Assembly: GCA_020466095.1 (NCBI GenBank)
Contig: CM035807.1
Coordinates: forward strand, 21,436,985 to 21,500,984
Direction: 5' to 3'
DNA: 64,000 nucleotides
Origin: Chlorops oryzae
Lineage: Eukaryota; Arthropoda; Insecta; Diptera; Chloropidae
Of the stretch, positions 32,156 through 43,436 are shown piece by piece. Each line of letters opens with the position of its first letter. The first letter of the stretch is position 1. The notes under the pieces were generated by a model that was not told the DNA's origin, ran no database searches, and was given only the letters and a program-made list of their open reading frames with translations. The position numbers and the translations under genes were made by a program.

Positions 32156-35100
32156 ATTTTTCGATGTGTATAATTTTTCGCCTCCCCAATCGTTAGTCGG
32201 AATTTTCTTTGATTTTCGTGCTTTAAACAATTGCATGGGAAACTTACATTCGCTCAAAAATTGCGGTCCTTGTGCTTAACAATGATCATAACTGTATTGA
32301 AAAGTGAAGTAAATAGCTTTATTTTAATTTTCTTTCTTTTTATTTCATTTTTTTTTTTATATTCATATCTTTTTACTCTTCATAGAAATGTTGGTTGAAC
32401 TTAAATCGAATGAAATTGAATTAATAATTCAACGTGGAAAATATTTTCTTCAATCGACAACGTTGAGGTATATATGCATGAGTGTATTATTAATATGTTT
32501 GCATGCAACGCTTTCGGCAAAAAGATTTTATTAAAAACGAGTTCCCATAAAAAAATCATGTCCTTTTAAAGCCTTGGGTCACACCATCGGTTACGCAACA
32601 AAAGATGGTCAGTCAATATTTGAGCGGTAAATGTTGAAATGGAGCCTAGGGCTGATCATATATCTTTTTTTTTTTCAATAAAATTCAAGAATATAAATAT
32701 TATAAAGGAATGGATTTAAAAATTTCAAATTTCATTCTTTTATTGCGATTAAAAAAAAAAATTTTTTTTTTAATTTTCTCGAGGCGTATAAAATAAATGA
32801 TGGCCCTATTGGTCACTTGATTGATTTGTTGAATATTTAAAGGAATCAATTTGGATAAAGTTAATCTTAAAGGAATCACAAAGTGACGTATTTTAACTCT
32901 TAAATACATCAAGGGCTAAGTTTTCTCCAAGGAAGTTTAATGCTTTGTCCATTGCTTGAGGCTTCGAACAACTCATTTTGTGATTTTTAAAGAAATGCTC
33001 TGAAGTAGAAAAACTGGAAAAATGGTAAAAAAAAAGTAGTATAGAGAATACTTTTCGATCAATTGACCCAATAGTTTAGAACAAATAAAGCGAATTCGGG
33101 TCGTTGAAAAATACTTAGAAGGTAAAATATCAGCGGACACATCATACTAAATGCTTTACCGGCTTAAGTCATAAGTAATGTCGTCGGCTTAAAGTGTAAA
33201 CCTGCTAACTAAGCATTTCAAAACTTAACAGGGTAAACAAAACTATTTTGTTTCAAGACCTAAAGCTTAAAAAGGATACCCACATATTTTCTTCTTATAT
33301 ATGACCAACTGCGAACTTTGACCACAGTTGGACTCAACACCAACTTCTCCGTATTTACAATTTCAAATTAAAAAAGATTTTTTTGCCTAACGATGAAGTG
33401 TGCATTTTTCTTTTTTAATGACATCGAAAATTCAGAATCGGATAAAAGTGGCCTAAGCAGGTTAACACTCTAAGCGATATACTCTATTATCCTTTGCATA
33501 TGCATAAATGAATGTTTACAGATTGTTGTAATGGTAGATGAACCTTTATGGAATTGTGGCTACAAAATATCTTGAAAACTGATTACGTCGAATTATTTCT
33601 TTTATTGAAAGAGACCATTCACAATCAGATTGAGAGCCTGGCATTTGGCAAGAGAACAAATTTGAACATGTCTACGTCAAAAAGTTGTATTTTTATCGTT
33701 AAAACTCTAGGTCAACAAGAAGATTTGTGCCCTGAATAATGTGCAACAGAGTAATAATTCACAAATCCAAATTATTTAACATTCAGAAACGAATATTGAA
33801 TAAAACAGGTTCTCATCTTCGGATTTGTTTCTCATTATTCAATTCAGCCTCAACAGATTCATTCAATTCATTTAGAACTTGTGACTTCGCAGGGACAGTG
33901 TTGAGTTCGCCTTTTTTTATCGTTTTTTTTTTGGTTTTGTTTTTTTGTTTTTACCTCTCTATGGACTTCTATGTTCGCTTGTACGCGGTATGCAATTCTG
34001 ATTTCTGATTTCGAAAAAAGTTCATAATGAATTCCAAGCCAATAACGAAAAAGGCAAAAACTGAGAAATAAAAAAGAAGAAGAAAAAAAATTGCCAAGCA
34101 AACACGCCTTTTATAGTGCAGTAGCAGAAAAACAGAAAACAAAATTGTTTAATTTTTTTCTCTCTTTTTTTTTTTGTTGTAATTTCTCACGATTTTCGCA
34201 AAACTTGGCAACATTGAACACCTTGGAAACTTACTTAGTACTGGGTTAGTTGATTCGAGCAGCACAACCTCAATTCAATTGATTGTTTAAGTTGTTTAAG
34301 GTTTACCTATTGTATGAACCGAACACTCTCAAGGTGGACATATCCACATGCACATACGAGTACACCACCCGTATGATCATATACGGCAGCCAGTGGAGAA
34401 TGGAAGACCAAAGTCACATAAATGTGTAACTTGTAGGGCAAAAGGGTGTAGCATGTGATTGAATAATTTACCATCATCAGCAGCAACATCATGAGAGCAC
34501 AGGGAACTTTAATTGTTAATACTTTCAGTGAATTGATTTTTAATGTGGAAACTTTTTTTTCAGTGCACGTCTCCGGATGAGTGTGTCAAGGTGTTTAGCA
34601 TTTCAAAAAAGGAGTTTTCTGCTTAACTTTTTTTATTTGCTTTTGTTTGCATTTTATTCTGAAATTCTTTTTCTTTTTTTTTTTTTGGATTACATAACAA
34701 TTATCGGGTTTGAAAACAAAACGAAAATTTGAACCCATCAAAAACGAATTACATTTTTGAAACGTGAAAAAAGAACAATTTTCGAAGTGATCGTTGTTAT
34801 TATTATTTTTTTTTTTTTGTCATACCAACGATGCTCGACGCGATCTAAAAGTGGACGATTAGCATACTCGATCACTAAGCGGAACGAAATCGAATTGTTT
34901 TATTTAAATTTTTCTTTTCAGTTGAGTTTTTTTTGTTTTTGTGTCTCCAACCTTCGATAAAATTTTTGCGTTTCGAACTTAATTTGGATTTGCAAAAATT
35001 AAGCTTAAACCTTTTTGAATTCAAACGCCAACACAACCGAATTTTCGTTCAACGTTATCGCATACAATTTCAGATACCTACATTCGACTTGAGAGGTATG

Positions 35101-35373
35101 TAGGTATACAGAACACACCCTTTGATCAGACATTGGAAATACAGAAAAGAAAAAATCCCGAGTAAAAAGTCGATTCATTTTTATTGGATCTGTGACTGTT
35201 GATTTACGTCCAATGAATTTTTGCAGTATTGGTGGAAAATACATGTATACCTATTGAGAATTGTGTACCTACCATTTGCTTATGTACAAAACTGTGTTCC
35301 CATACGTCCCGATCTATGGTCTCCAATTTGATTGTCCCGCCGAGTCATGAGAAATTACGATTTTTCTATTATA
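32156..35373. other. Non-coding stretch
   Basis: Between about 32925 and 33030 a fragment (GAGGCTTC, then AAGAAATGCTCTGAAGTAG) matches the inner edge of the long inverted repeat at 39715-39770, a third partial copy of that repeat. Poly-T and A-rich runs abound. No gene recognised. Confidence 0.5.
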
Positions 35374-35868
35374 CAGTAGATTTGAGGTAACTCGAATACA
35401 CAATTGGTAGTACAACGTGCTTAATCAAGCAAGCATATATAGCTATATATTTCACTCAGAAGCCGTTTCCACCTTGGCTGTTTTCACCACGGTCTTGGGT
35501 ACCCACCAAAATGAGAATTTCACTGCCCAGTAACATCTCTTTCTAACTGGCGCGAAACGTCCTTCGCAATATCTATGAGAGTGACATACGCATATGGTTA
35601 TACATATGTGCAAACAAGTTAAGTGCAAATCGTGTTTTAAAACATCAAAAATATACTACTTTTACCCTGCGGACACCCCTCTTAATCGAACACTTGTTGG
35701 GATTGCTCTAGTGTTTCTGCTTCTCAAATAGTTTCCTCTTAAGCGGAGACATTTTTCGATCGTGTAGGTGTCCGCTTAAGAGAGATTACACTGTATTAAT
35801 AATTCTAAAAAATTCGACAGCTAAAACAATGCCGGTTTTATGCAGTTCGAGTTATCGTGACGCCACTG
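35374..35868. mobile_element. Possible pogo-like element containing a second one
   Basis: Left end CAGTAGATTTGAGGTAACTC and right end (reverse) CAGTGGCGTCACGATAACTC agree at about 15 of 23 positions. TA precedes the left end but not the right. The GGACACC-family element at 35669-35793 lies inside. Weak call: the inverted match could be fortuitous. Confidence 0.35.
35669..35793 (-). mobile_element. pogo/Tigger-like MITE, reverse copy
   Basis: On the reverse strand it begins CAGTGTAATCTCTCTTAAGC and continues GGACACCTA, then CCGCTTAAGAGGAAACTATT, GAGAAGCAGAAACACTAGAGC and AGGGGTGTCCGC. The outer edge is flanked by TA (35794-35795). Same family as 21788, 46305 and 48297. Confidence 0.6.
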
Positions 35869-35904
35869 TTTTGTATGATACAAAACAAGTTACATTTTTT
35901 AGGT

Positions 35905-37560
35905 ATGTCGCTTTTTTTCGCTAATAAAATTTACCATTTTTGGGCAGTGTTTTTTTGTTTTTTCAAAGACCAAACAAAAATCACATATCAACCCTGGTGT
36001 AAATAAATTTGAACTTAATAACTAAGGGCCAATATTACCAAGAATATTTTTAAAAAATTTTAAAATAAATTTAAATTTTTTTTAAAATAAATTCCATTTT
36101 CAATATCGCAATTTTTTAAGCATCGAAATTTACGGCAGCACCGTCTACTTCCAGGGCTGTGAGTCCATTAAACAGCTGATTATATCGTTATTTTTAAAAA
36201 CGGATTCTATAAAGAGCCATTCTAACGATTTTATCGTACTCTAAATTGCTGCCCTGTGACTCGAAAGCTTCTAGTTCTGTCTATCGTATTGACTTATTTC
36301 CAAAACTGCATTTGTTTGGCAACTTCCCAAATAGACAAAATACAACATATTCGCATCATTTCTATGACATTCATTTTGGCATGTTTTTTTTTTTTTAAAC
36401 AAACGAAATGCTGAAAGTACTGTGTAATGGTTATGAGGGACTAAAATAGTGCTCAACTTGCAGAGCAAATTTTGAAAAATTTCAGAATAATAAATGGTTT
36501 ACATAATTGACCTTCATACTCATTTATTACATTAATTCATGTCATGACTATGCAGATCGTGCAATGAAGTCAATTTGATGTAGTTTTGAAAACATATTTT
36601 GAGGACTAGAATTGTTATCAAACTGTGGACAATTTTCATGCATCCCTTGAAATCATTGTATGAATATCATAGCTGTCTATTTGGGTTATTTCTTTGAATT
36701 TTTCCAAACAGCTGGTTTTTGAAAACCGAACTCAAATTTGATATCATATTTAAACGCAGTGCCGAGGTGATTTAAAATATTTTAAAATTTTTTTTAAACA
36801 TTGGAATGGTAAAAACCAAAGCGGAGTTTTATTAAAAAAAAATTTTAAATATGCTTGGTAATATTGGCCCTAAATATTAAAAATTTAAGTGTGATGAAAA
36901 TCTCGTAAAGCGAGAAATAAATTGATCAAACGAAGGAGTGGCTGTGAATATATTTTGTTAGGATGAACGGGAAGGGGTTTTTTGGGGAAAGCCTGATTTC
37001 TTCTCCTTTCAAAAAGAATGCTGAATTCATAGACTAAATCAATAATTAAAAAAATTTTTTTTAAAAATAAAGAATAAAAATAAATAAATAAAAAATACTA
37101 AAAAAATTCTGGCATTTTTTGGGCAAACCTTGAAAGAAAAATACACTGCAATAAAAGTCTTTGGGCAAAGTTATTACATTCCTACCCGACATCGGTAGGT
37201 TTATACTTTCAACTCGAAAATTATTGCTTATCGAGATTTTCAGAAATCCCTTTAGGGAAAATGTTTTGAAATCCACAAATTTCAGTCTTACGTTTCAGCT
37301 TCTAAATTTTTCTTCTATTTTCCAAGGATTTGCGTTCGCGTTTTTGTTATTCTTAATTATATTATTTAATTTATTGACACAACTAGAAGGATTTGCTTCA
37401 AATCTTTTCTATATCTTTCATTCTATTTAGTCACGTACTGTCGGGTTTTTCTACTTTAGAGCATTTCTTGAAAGAGTTACAAACTGCCTTAATCCTTTAA
37501 CGCTTAGGAAATGATTTTGTCCACCCATAACCTTAATCATTAAAAGCAACGCCATTAACA
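35905..37560 (+). repeat. Left arm of a long inverted repeat (interrupted)
   Basis: Pairs with 39640-41465. Matching blocks from outside inward: TTTTTGGGCAGTG / CAAAGAC / CAACCCTGGT; ATTTAAGTGTGATGAAAATCTCG; GGCTGTGAATATATTT; AAACCTTGAAAG; CGACATCGGTAGGTTTATACTTTCAACTCG-type sequence; GGATTTGCGTTCGCG; CTAGAAGGATTT; TTAGTCACGTACTGTCGG; GAGCATTTCTTGAAAG. The arm is interrupted by the 845-bp element at 36026-36870; without it the arm is ~810 bp. Open frame 37161-37430 is mirrored on the reverse strand at 39839-40126 with similar residues, but it has no recognisable domain. Confidence 0.85.
36026..36870. mobile_element. PIF/Harbinger-like non-autonomous element, 845 bp
   Basis: Perfect 17-bp TIRs GGGCCAATATTACCAAG (36026-36042) and CTTGGTAATATTGGCCC (36854-36870), extendable to ~24 bp with one mismatch. 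TAA occurs on both sides (36023-36025, 36871-36873). A 3-bp TWA duplication with G-rich termini is the PIF/Harbinger signature. The opposite arm of the inverted repeat, at about 41345-41370, lacks the insert and keeps a single TAA (read in reverse: TTTACTAAACATT), i.e. a natural empty site. No transposase frame inside. Confidence 0.85.
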
Positions 37561-39639
37561 ACAAAATTTCTTTAAGTCGTTAAAATTAAGTGGGCAAAAA
37601 ATTTTTCCCTTATTCGAAAAAGAGTTAATGGAAAACAATCGCCCAAAACTTTATATTTGGATCAGTAAAATAATAGACGGCAAGGCAGCGAGGCAAAGTA
37701 AAACCCTCTGCTACCGATTTTCCACAAAAGAGCTTGCGTTTATTTTCAAGGACCCAAGGTGGCTAAATAAATAAATTTGAATCGTCATGTGCACGGGCAC
37801 GAAGTGTCTGCACGAGTCTGAATACGATATACAGTACAGCATAAAAATGTAAAATCACCCAAATAAATGTAAGTACTTTGGGTGAACAGATTTTCTGTAC
37901 AACTCATGCTCTGTTCAATCAGTTCTTCAATCGACTCTAAGTTTTTCGATATCAAAGCTCCACCCTCGGGTCATGAAAAAGATATTAAAGCAGTATGTCA
38001 CGTGACGTCAAATCGCTAAAAGTGCCTGAGGGGAGTTCGGGGTGAATTATTTTTGAACTCATTGGTTCTCTAACAGAATTCCAAAATCGTCAAATTACAA
38101 TTCGTAGTGATATACATAGGATCCGAAAACTTATGTTACGACAGACAGAAACTCTAGCTCCTGCGAATCATTCATTGCAAGACCATTGACACGTGGAGAC
38201 ATGTCATACGAAACTCGCGCGATACCGAACGTGAGTCGATCAAAAAACACAAAAAAAAAAAATGTACGAGCTCTCGGCTCCACAGACTCGTTTGCACGTA
38301 CACATTTAATTGTCTTTGAAGCACCTTCATATGTTCGTTTGTCTATTGTGCCCTAATTTTGCATCGATAGAGATAAAAGTGCTTCCCCGCAAGGCCCGCG
38401 CGACTAGCGCAATTATTATCGCACCCGTCGAGCTTGCTCTCGCGGAAAGCTTTTCTGCCTTTCTCGCATTTCAATCGAGAGCATTGGGATTTTTTGTTTG
38501 CCTTTTCTTTAGTTTTTTGCAAATGTTTTTATTTATTTATTAATTTTTTTATTTATTTTTTTTTTTTTTTTATGGGCTCCGTTCTCCTATTTTTGATTGT
38601 ACTTCTTCGCGTATGTTTGTTTAATAATTTTTAGCAAAGTTGTATTTTCTTTGCTGCCGCTGCCACCATTGGCTGTTAGCGCTTAGCGTTTAACGCTTAG
38701 CGGCTCCGTACGCCAGGCAGCCAGTACGGGCATGAACGTACCGTAAATGTTCTCTCGTCGTAATCGAAAATTCGGTCTCGCTGGCCGGGAAAGCGTTCGG
38801 TTCAGTTCTTATTGAAGCGGCGAACCGTGTAATTCTCGATTATTAAGTAACCGAGCTGAGAGAATGGATCATCGCTGTTAGCGGTATTGATCGCGCATAC
38901 CGAAAGCGAATAACCGAATCGCATAAAGCGGTGCTAATTTTGCAAAATTGTTTGGTGCGTTGCGAACATTTCCTTTCGATGTGCAAAACAACACGATTCG
39001 CAATTGAACTCTTAACGTTAAATTAATTGAAAGGAAGAAAAGAAGCAGAAGACGACGACGACGACGACGAGGCAAAACGAACAAGAAGAAGAATGTTTTC
39101 TTTTTTATCGCATTTTGCATTTTGTGTTGCAAATTGGGTTTATTCGCGTAAAGAGTTCATGCAAATTTATAACGGTAGAATGTGTGGCTCAAAAGATTAT
39201 ATAATACCCCGGAATAATACGGAATGAGAATTCCGCGATAATAAATAATTTATATATAAAAATTAAACCATTTATTTAAAACAATTCGAATGCAAATGCT
39301 TAAAAGCGAAACAAGTTCAAGTGAGAGAAAATAACAAAATAAACTTAATTAAAAATCAAAATAAAATTCAATTAATAAAGAAAATAAAATGTTTTAAATA
39401 AATAACAATAAAAAAAATAAACATATAAAAAAATTAATTTTACAAATATAAAATATGTACCTATAAATTAAAAATGTTGGAAACAAAAATCTAAAATTTT
39501 GTAGATCCATTCAGAAAGTTCAGATCGACGTCTGGCTTTCATCGCATTCTACAGATCTGGCATTTATTACTGAACTCGAAATGATCCTTTAAGACGATCC
39601 GAAGGGATTACACAGCGATCGATGGAACAACTACAAATT
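37561..39639. other. Spacer between the inverted-repeat arms
   Basis: About 2.1 kb of unique-looking sequence. The part from ~38140 to 39240 is richer in CpG than its surroundings and contains the promoter candidate and a (GAC)n run at 39051-39070. Open frames 38310-38543 and 39027-39227 have no recognised domain; the second starts within the GAC/GAA repeat. Confidence 0.5.
38802..38835 (+). promoter_or_regulatory. Candidate fly core promoter: initiator plus MTE
   Basis: TCAGTT at 38802-38807 matches the arthropod initiator TCAGTY. Taking its A (38804) as +1, CGAACCG falls exactly at +18 to +24 and matches the first seven bases of the motif ten element (CSARCSS); the last three MTE bases do not match. 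The +28 position reads AATTC, one mismatch from the DPE RGWYV. No TATA box at -30. Strict Inr-MTE spacing gives this some weight, but short motifs occur by chance. A transcript would run toward 39 kb, through A-rich UTR-like sequence. Confidence 0.4.
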
Positions 39640-40112
39640 GTTCGAAAAATTCCAGAGTCTTCAAAGGGCTTTTTGATTGGGACAAATTTTTCTCTTTTTT
39701 GTTAAAGAATTGAGGCATCAAAGACTTGAAGCCTGTGACACTTTCAAGAAATGCTCTGAAGTAGAAAAAAACCGACAGTACGTGACTAAATAGAATCAAA
39801 GAAATAGAAAAGATTTAAAGAAAATCCTTCTAGTTGTGTCAATAAATTGTCCCAATAATTAAGAATAACAAAAACGCGAACGAAAATCCTTGGAAAATAG
39901 AAGAAAAATTTAGAAGCCGAAACGAAAGACTGAAGTTTGTGGATTTCAAAACATTTTCCCTTAAGGGATTTCTGGACATCACGATTAGCAATAATTTTCG
40001 AGTTGAAAGTATAAACCTACCGATTTCGGGTAGGAATGTAACAACTTTGCCCAAAGATTTTTCTTGCAAAGCGTAATTTTCTTTCAAGATTTGCCCAAAA
40101 AATGCGAATATT

Positions 40113-41009
40113 TTTATACCCGACACACTCTGTGTCGAGGGTATATTGCGTTTGTGTGGTTGTGTGTAACACCCAGAACCAGTCGAGATAGACCATACAA
40201 AATGTATATAGAAATGATCAGCGTCACCAGGAGATTCGATTTAGACATGTCCGTCCGTCTGTCCGTCTGTCCGTCTGTCCGTCCGTCCGTCTGTCCGTCT
40301 GTCCGTCTGTTTGTATACAGTTATCTTATCGAAGGAGTTGAGCTATCTTGACAAAATTTGGTATGCGTGCTCACGGGGACATGAGTAAGAACAAGTTCGA
40401 GAATGGACCCGATCGGACCATTTTTAGGGGTACCTCCAGTACTAGGGTCTGTTACGAAAATCACAAAAACTGCTCTAAAACCAGAGTTTTTCAAAATATT
40501 TTGATGAAATTTGGTATTTGAACATAACTAAAGGCAAGTAATATGATTTAAAAAAATTGGAAAAGTAGGCGTGGCAGAAGGGCGTTTTTTGAATATTGTC
40601 TCTTACACCCGAAATTCGAATTTTACTTGAACAAAATTTGGCAGTCATGCTTCCTTTGTAGCCATAAACATCCTCTCCAAAATTTTTTTTTATAGGTCCA
40701 TTATTAAGGGTACCTCCAGTACTAGGGTCTGTCAAAAAATCTCAAAACTGCCCCAAAATCGGATTTTTTTTTTGATATTCCACTGAAACTTAGAATTTGA
40801 ACCTATATTAAGGCCTCCGATTAGAATTCCAAAAAAATGGAAAAGTGGGCGTGGCAAAAGGGCGGTTTTCATAAACAAATTCAACAAAAGTCGTTATATG
40901 GGGCCCGTAATGGCCTTAAACACCTCTTGATATTAAAAATTATTTGAAGATGTGTGTCTGTGTCGGGTATTCTATTGTCAGGCTCGCCTGACTATAACAC
41001 CCTTACTTG
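40113..41009 (+). mobile_element. HINE/DINE-1-like Helitron-related element, fullest copy
   Basis: Non-autonomous, no replicase. The 5' end forms a hairpin ATACCCGACACA-CTC-TGTGTCGAGGGTAT (40116-40144). The same ATACCCGACACA is complemented at the other end by TGTGTCGGGTAT (40959-40970), giving subterminal inverted repeats. A second short palindrome, GTCAGGC-TC-GCCTGAC (40977-40992), sits 17 bp before the apparent 3' terminus. A CCGTCCGTCTGT microsatellite fills the middle. This architecture (subterminal repeats, core microsatellite, 3' stem-loop, insertion in a T run without duplication) is that described for DINE-1/HINE elements mobilised by Helentrons. The left arm of the inverted repeat, at about 37090-37110, keeps the uninterrupted site. 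Confidence 0.75.
40248..40313. repeat. CCGT/CTGT microsatellite inside the HINE-like element
   Basis: Tetranucleotide array of GTCC and GTCT units, the characteristic central array of the element; much shorter in the 1.3-kb copy. Confidence 0.9.
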
Positions 41010-41465
41010 TTTTTGTATATTTTCGATTCATTTTTTATTTAAGTATTTTTTAATTTATTTTTTTTTTAATTTTTTAATTTATTTTTATTTATTTTTTATT
41101 TAAGTATATTTTAATTTATTTTTTTTAATTTTTAAATTAATTTTTTGTTTTATTTTAATTTTTTTTTAAATTTTTTATTATTGATTTAGTCTATGAATTC
41201 AACATTCTTTTCGAAAGGAGAAAAATTCAGGCTTTCCCCAAAAAACCCTTCCCCTTCATACTAACCAAATATATTCACAGCCACTTATTCATTTGATTGA
41301 TTTATTTCCCGCTATACGAGATTTTCATCGCACTTAAATTTTGAATGTTTAGTAAATTATTTTCACATTTGTTCATACCAGGGTTGCTTCCAGATATTTT
41401 GTTTGAAGTCTTTGAAGAACGCTGCCCAAAAGTGTAACATTTTATTGTCGAGAAAATTTAGGCAT

Positions 41466-43436
41466 GACAATATTTAAAAATACAGGTACATTTTTATGTG
41501 GTGGCAATATTTTTGGGAAATCAGGATTTTTTTATCCCGCCTGGACTTTCGAATTTGAGGCTAAAAATTGGGAAACTCTAAGTTTCTAGGTGCAAATCTT
41601 CTTAGGGCTCTTTTTTTTATGCCGAACGTGCGGAACCTCTATTCTCCATAAAATTATCCACTTCTTTTTTCCTTCTGTGTTCTTCATTACTTAGACTCTC
41701 AACAACTTTTCTTATTAAGCCAGATTTTGCTTCGTTTTTACTATAGTAACTTTTTCTCTCGCAATATAATTTTATTTATTTAGAATCTTACCTAATCCTG
41801 AGAATGAAAAATTCCGGAATTTCACAGGTTCTTCAGAATATTCGTTTTTATCTAATGAGACATGATCAATTCCCAAGGAATATTTTAAGATATTGAAAAA
41901 TTTTTTAAATCTTATCCTCTGTGATATTTTTAATTTCCGATTCCTCTTATAATCAACTTCAGGAAATCGGGAAATATTGGAGTTTTATATATAGTTTCAG
42001 TGCTGCCAGCTGGTGGGACCTGTTTCCCCATAAACTATAATATAATCGCAATAAGCAAATAAAAGGCCCGATTTTTCCTTTCCCACGCTTTCCGAATACA
42101 GTCCAAACTTTCCTTAGCGAATTCCAAGGTACCAGGAATAAGATTCTTTACAGAGAAAACTCGTTATAAAGAGAAAAAAGGCACTAAAACTAAAGCGAAA
42201 AAGGCTTCAAAAGATTCGCTATAGAGATAAATTCGTCTTACCTTGTAAAAAAGGAATAATGCCCCAATTCTTGCAATATTTTTGAGCATATCTTGGGTTT
42301 GACTGTAAAGCAGTCCGTCTTCAATTTAAAGGATGACGAATGTATTGAACATATCAATGAGTTGTTGGAAGTGAACATATCGGCTAAACCATGACATGTC
42401 GTCCCCTATGTGGGAAGGAGACCCCCAAATTGATTCTATGGGGAACTAGGTTCAGATCAATGGTACCACCACTTTGTCCATTTTATCTTAGATTATGTTT
42501 AGCAAAAAATGCACTTTGGGCGTGGCATTTTGATGGCACAGTAATTGAAAAAATAAATTTACTAAAAATTTTTCGCAAATGGAAATGAAAATGAAACGAA
42601 TTTAACAAATCTCCTAACGAAGGTCCCAATTAAGCGAAAAACCTTAAATATAAGCACAAATACAACACGTGTCAATTCTTGTGACAACACACACACACAC
42701 ACACACAGTCACAAACGTACATTTAGGCCCACATAGGAACGAATGAATCTTTCGCTTTGAAAAATTCTCAAAGTTCTAACTAGGCTAAAAATAAATAAAT
42801 AAATAACCATTTTTTTTTAAATGTACTTACAAGTACCAAATATGTATTTCCTGCCGAAAAAATTGCCCTGCAAACGTTCAAACAAATACGCACACACACT
42901 CACACTCACACACACACCGAAACTCGGCGAATTATTTCCCTCATGTGTGAGTGAGCGCGCAGATAACACATGTAAAACACACAATACACCGCAAAAAACC
43001 CAATTCTTAAGTGAATCAAAAAAAAAAAAAAAAAATTTAACAAATTTAAAAAAAGTAATAAAAACGAATGCAAATGGATGGAAAAAATTTTAACAAAAAA
43101 TAAAATTAAAAATATAAATTTAAAAAAAAAGAACTATTAACGAAAAAGCAGCGCCGCATCAAGCATCGCGCGAGCGAGCGAGGGGAAAAATTGCGCTTAT
43201 GGGTCGTAAAGTTGACCTTCAAACAGCAACATTTGGCAAAAAATTAAAAAGAATAAAAAAATAAAAACATTAACAAAACGAAGAAAAAAATTCGCAGAGT
43301 TTTTTCGTTTTTTCTCTTTCTTTTTCTTTTTCTTGTATACGCTTTGCTTCGCCCAGTTTAATTTTTTTAATTTGCTCGTTTTATATTATTTTCATAAGTA
43401 TTTTCGATCGCACGCCATCACACAATTACATAAAAA
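41466..43436. other. Stretch without a recognised gene
   Basis: Contains (CA)n at 42687-42708 and a second CA-rich tract near 42890-42918. CAGTGCTGCCAGCTGG at about 42001 looks like an isolated hAT-type end with no partner found. The open frame 42821-43093 contains the CA-rich repeat and is not accepted. Confidence 0.5.
42151..42305. mobile_element. Possible pogo-like MITE, 155 bp
   Basis: TA-flanked on both sides (42149-42150, 42306-42307), starting CAGAGAAAACTCG and ending TTTGACTG. The inverted match beyond CAG..AAA is poor, so this rests mainly on the TA flanks and on a length like the element at 53528. Confidence 0.25.

Larger units (their letters stand above)
39640..41465 (-). repeat. 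Right arm of the long inverted repeat (interrupted)
   Basis: Reverse-complement partner of 35905-37560. Interrupted by the HINE-like element at 40113-41009; without it the arm is ~930 bp, slightly longer than the left because of an expanded T-rich tract at 41010-41185. Matching includes CTTTCAAGAAATGCTC, CGACAGTACGTGACTAA, CTTCTAGTTGTGTCAATAA, CGCGAACGAAAATCC, TCGAGTTGAAAGTATAAACC and TATATTCACAGCC. Confidence 0.85.

Noticed and set aside
37161..37430. 89-codon frame mirrored by a similar reverse-strand frame at 39839-40126
   Set aside because: Similarity follows from the DNA inverted repeat; no domain and differing ends, so no evidence of a protein.
42001..42016. CAGTGCTGCCAGCTGG as a hAT end
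   Set aside because: No inverted partner or 8-bp flank duplication found within 1 kb.
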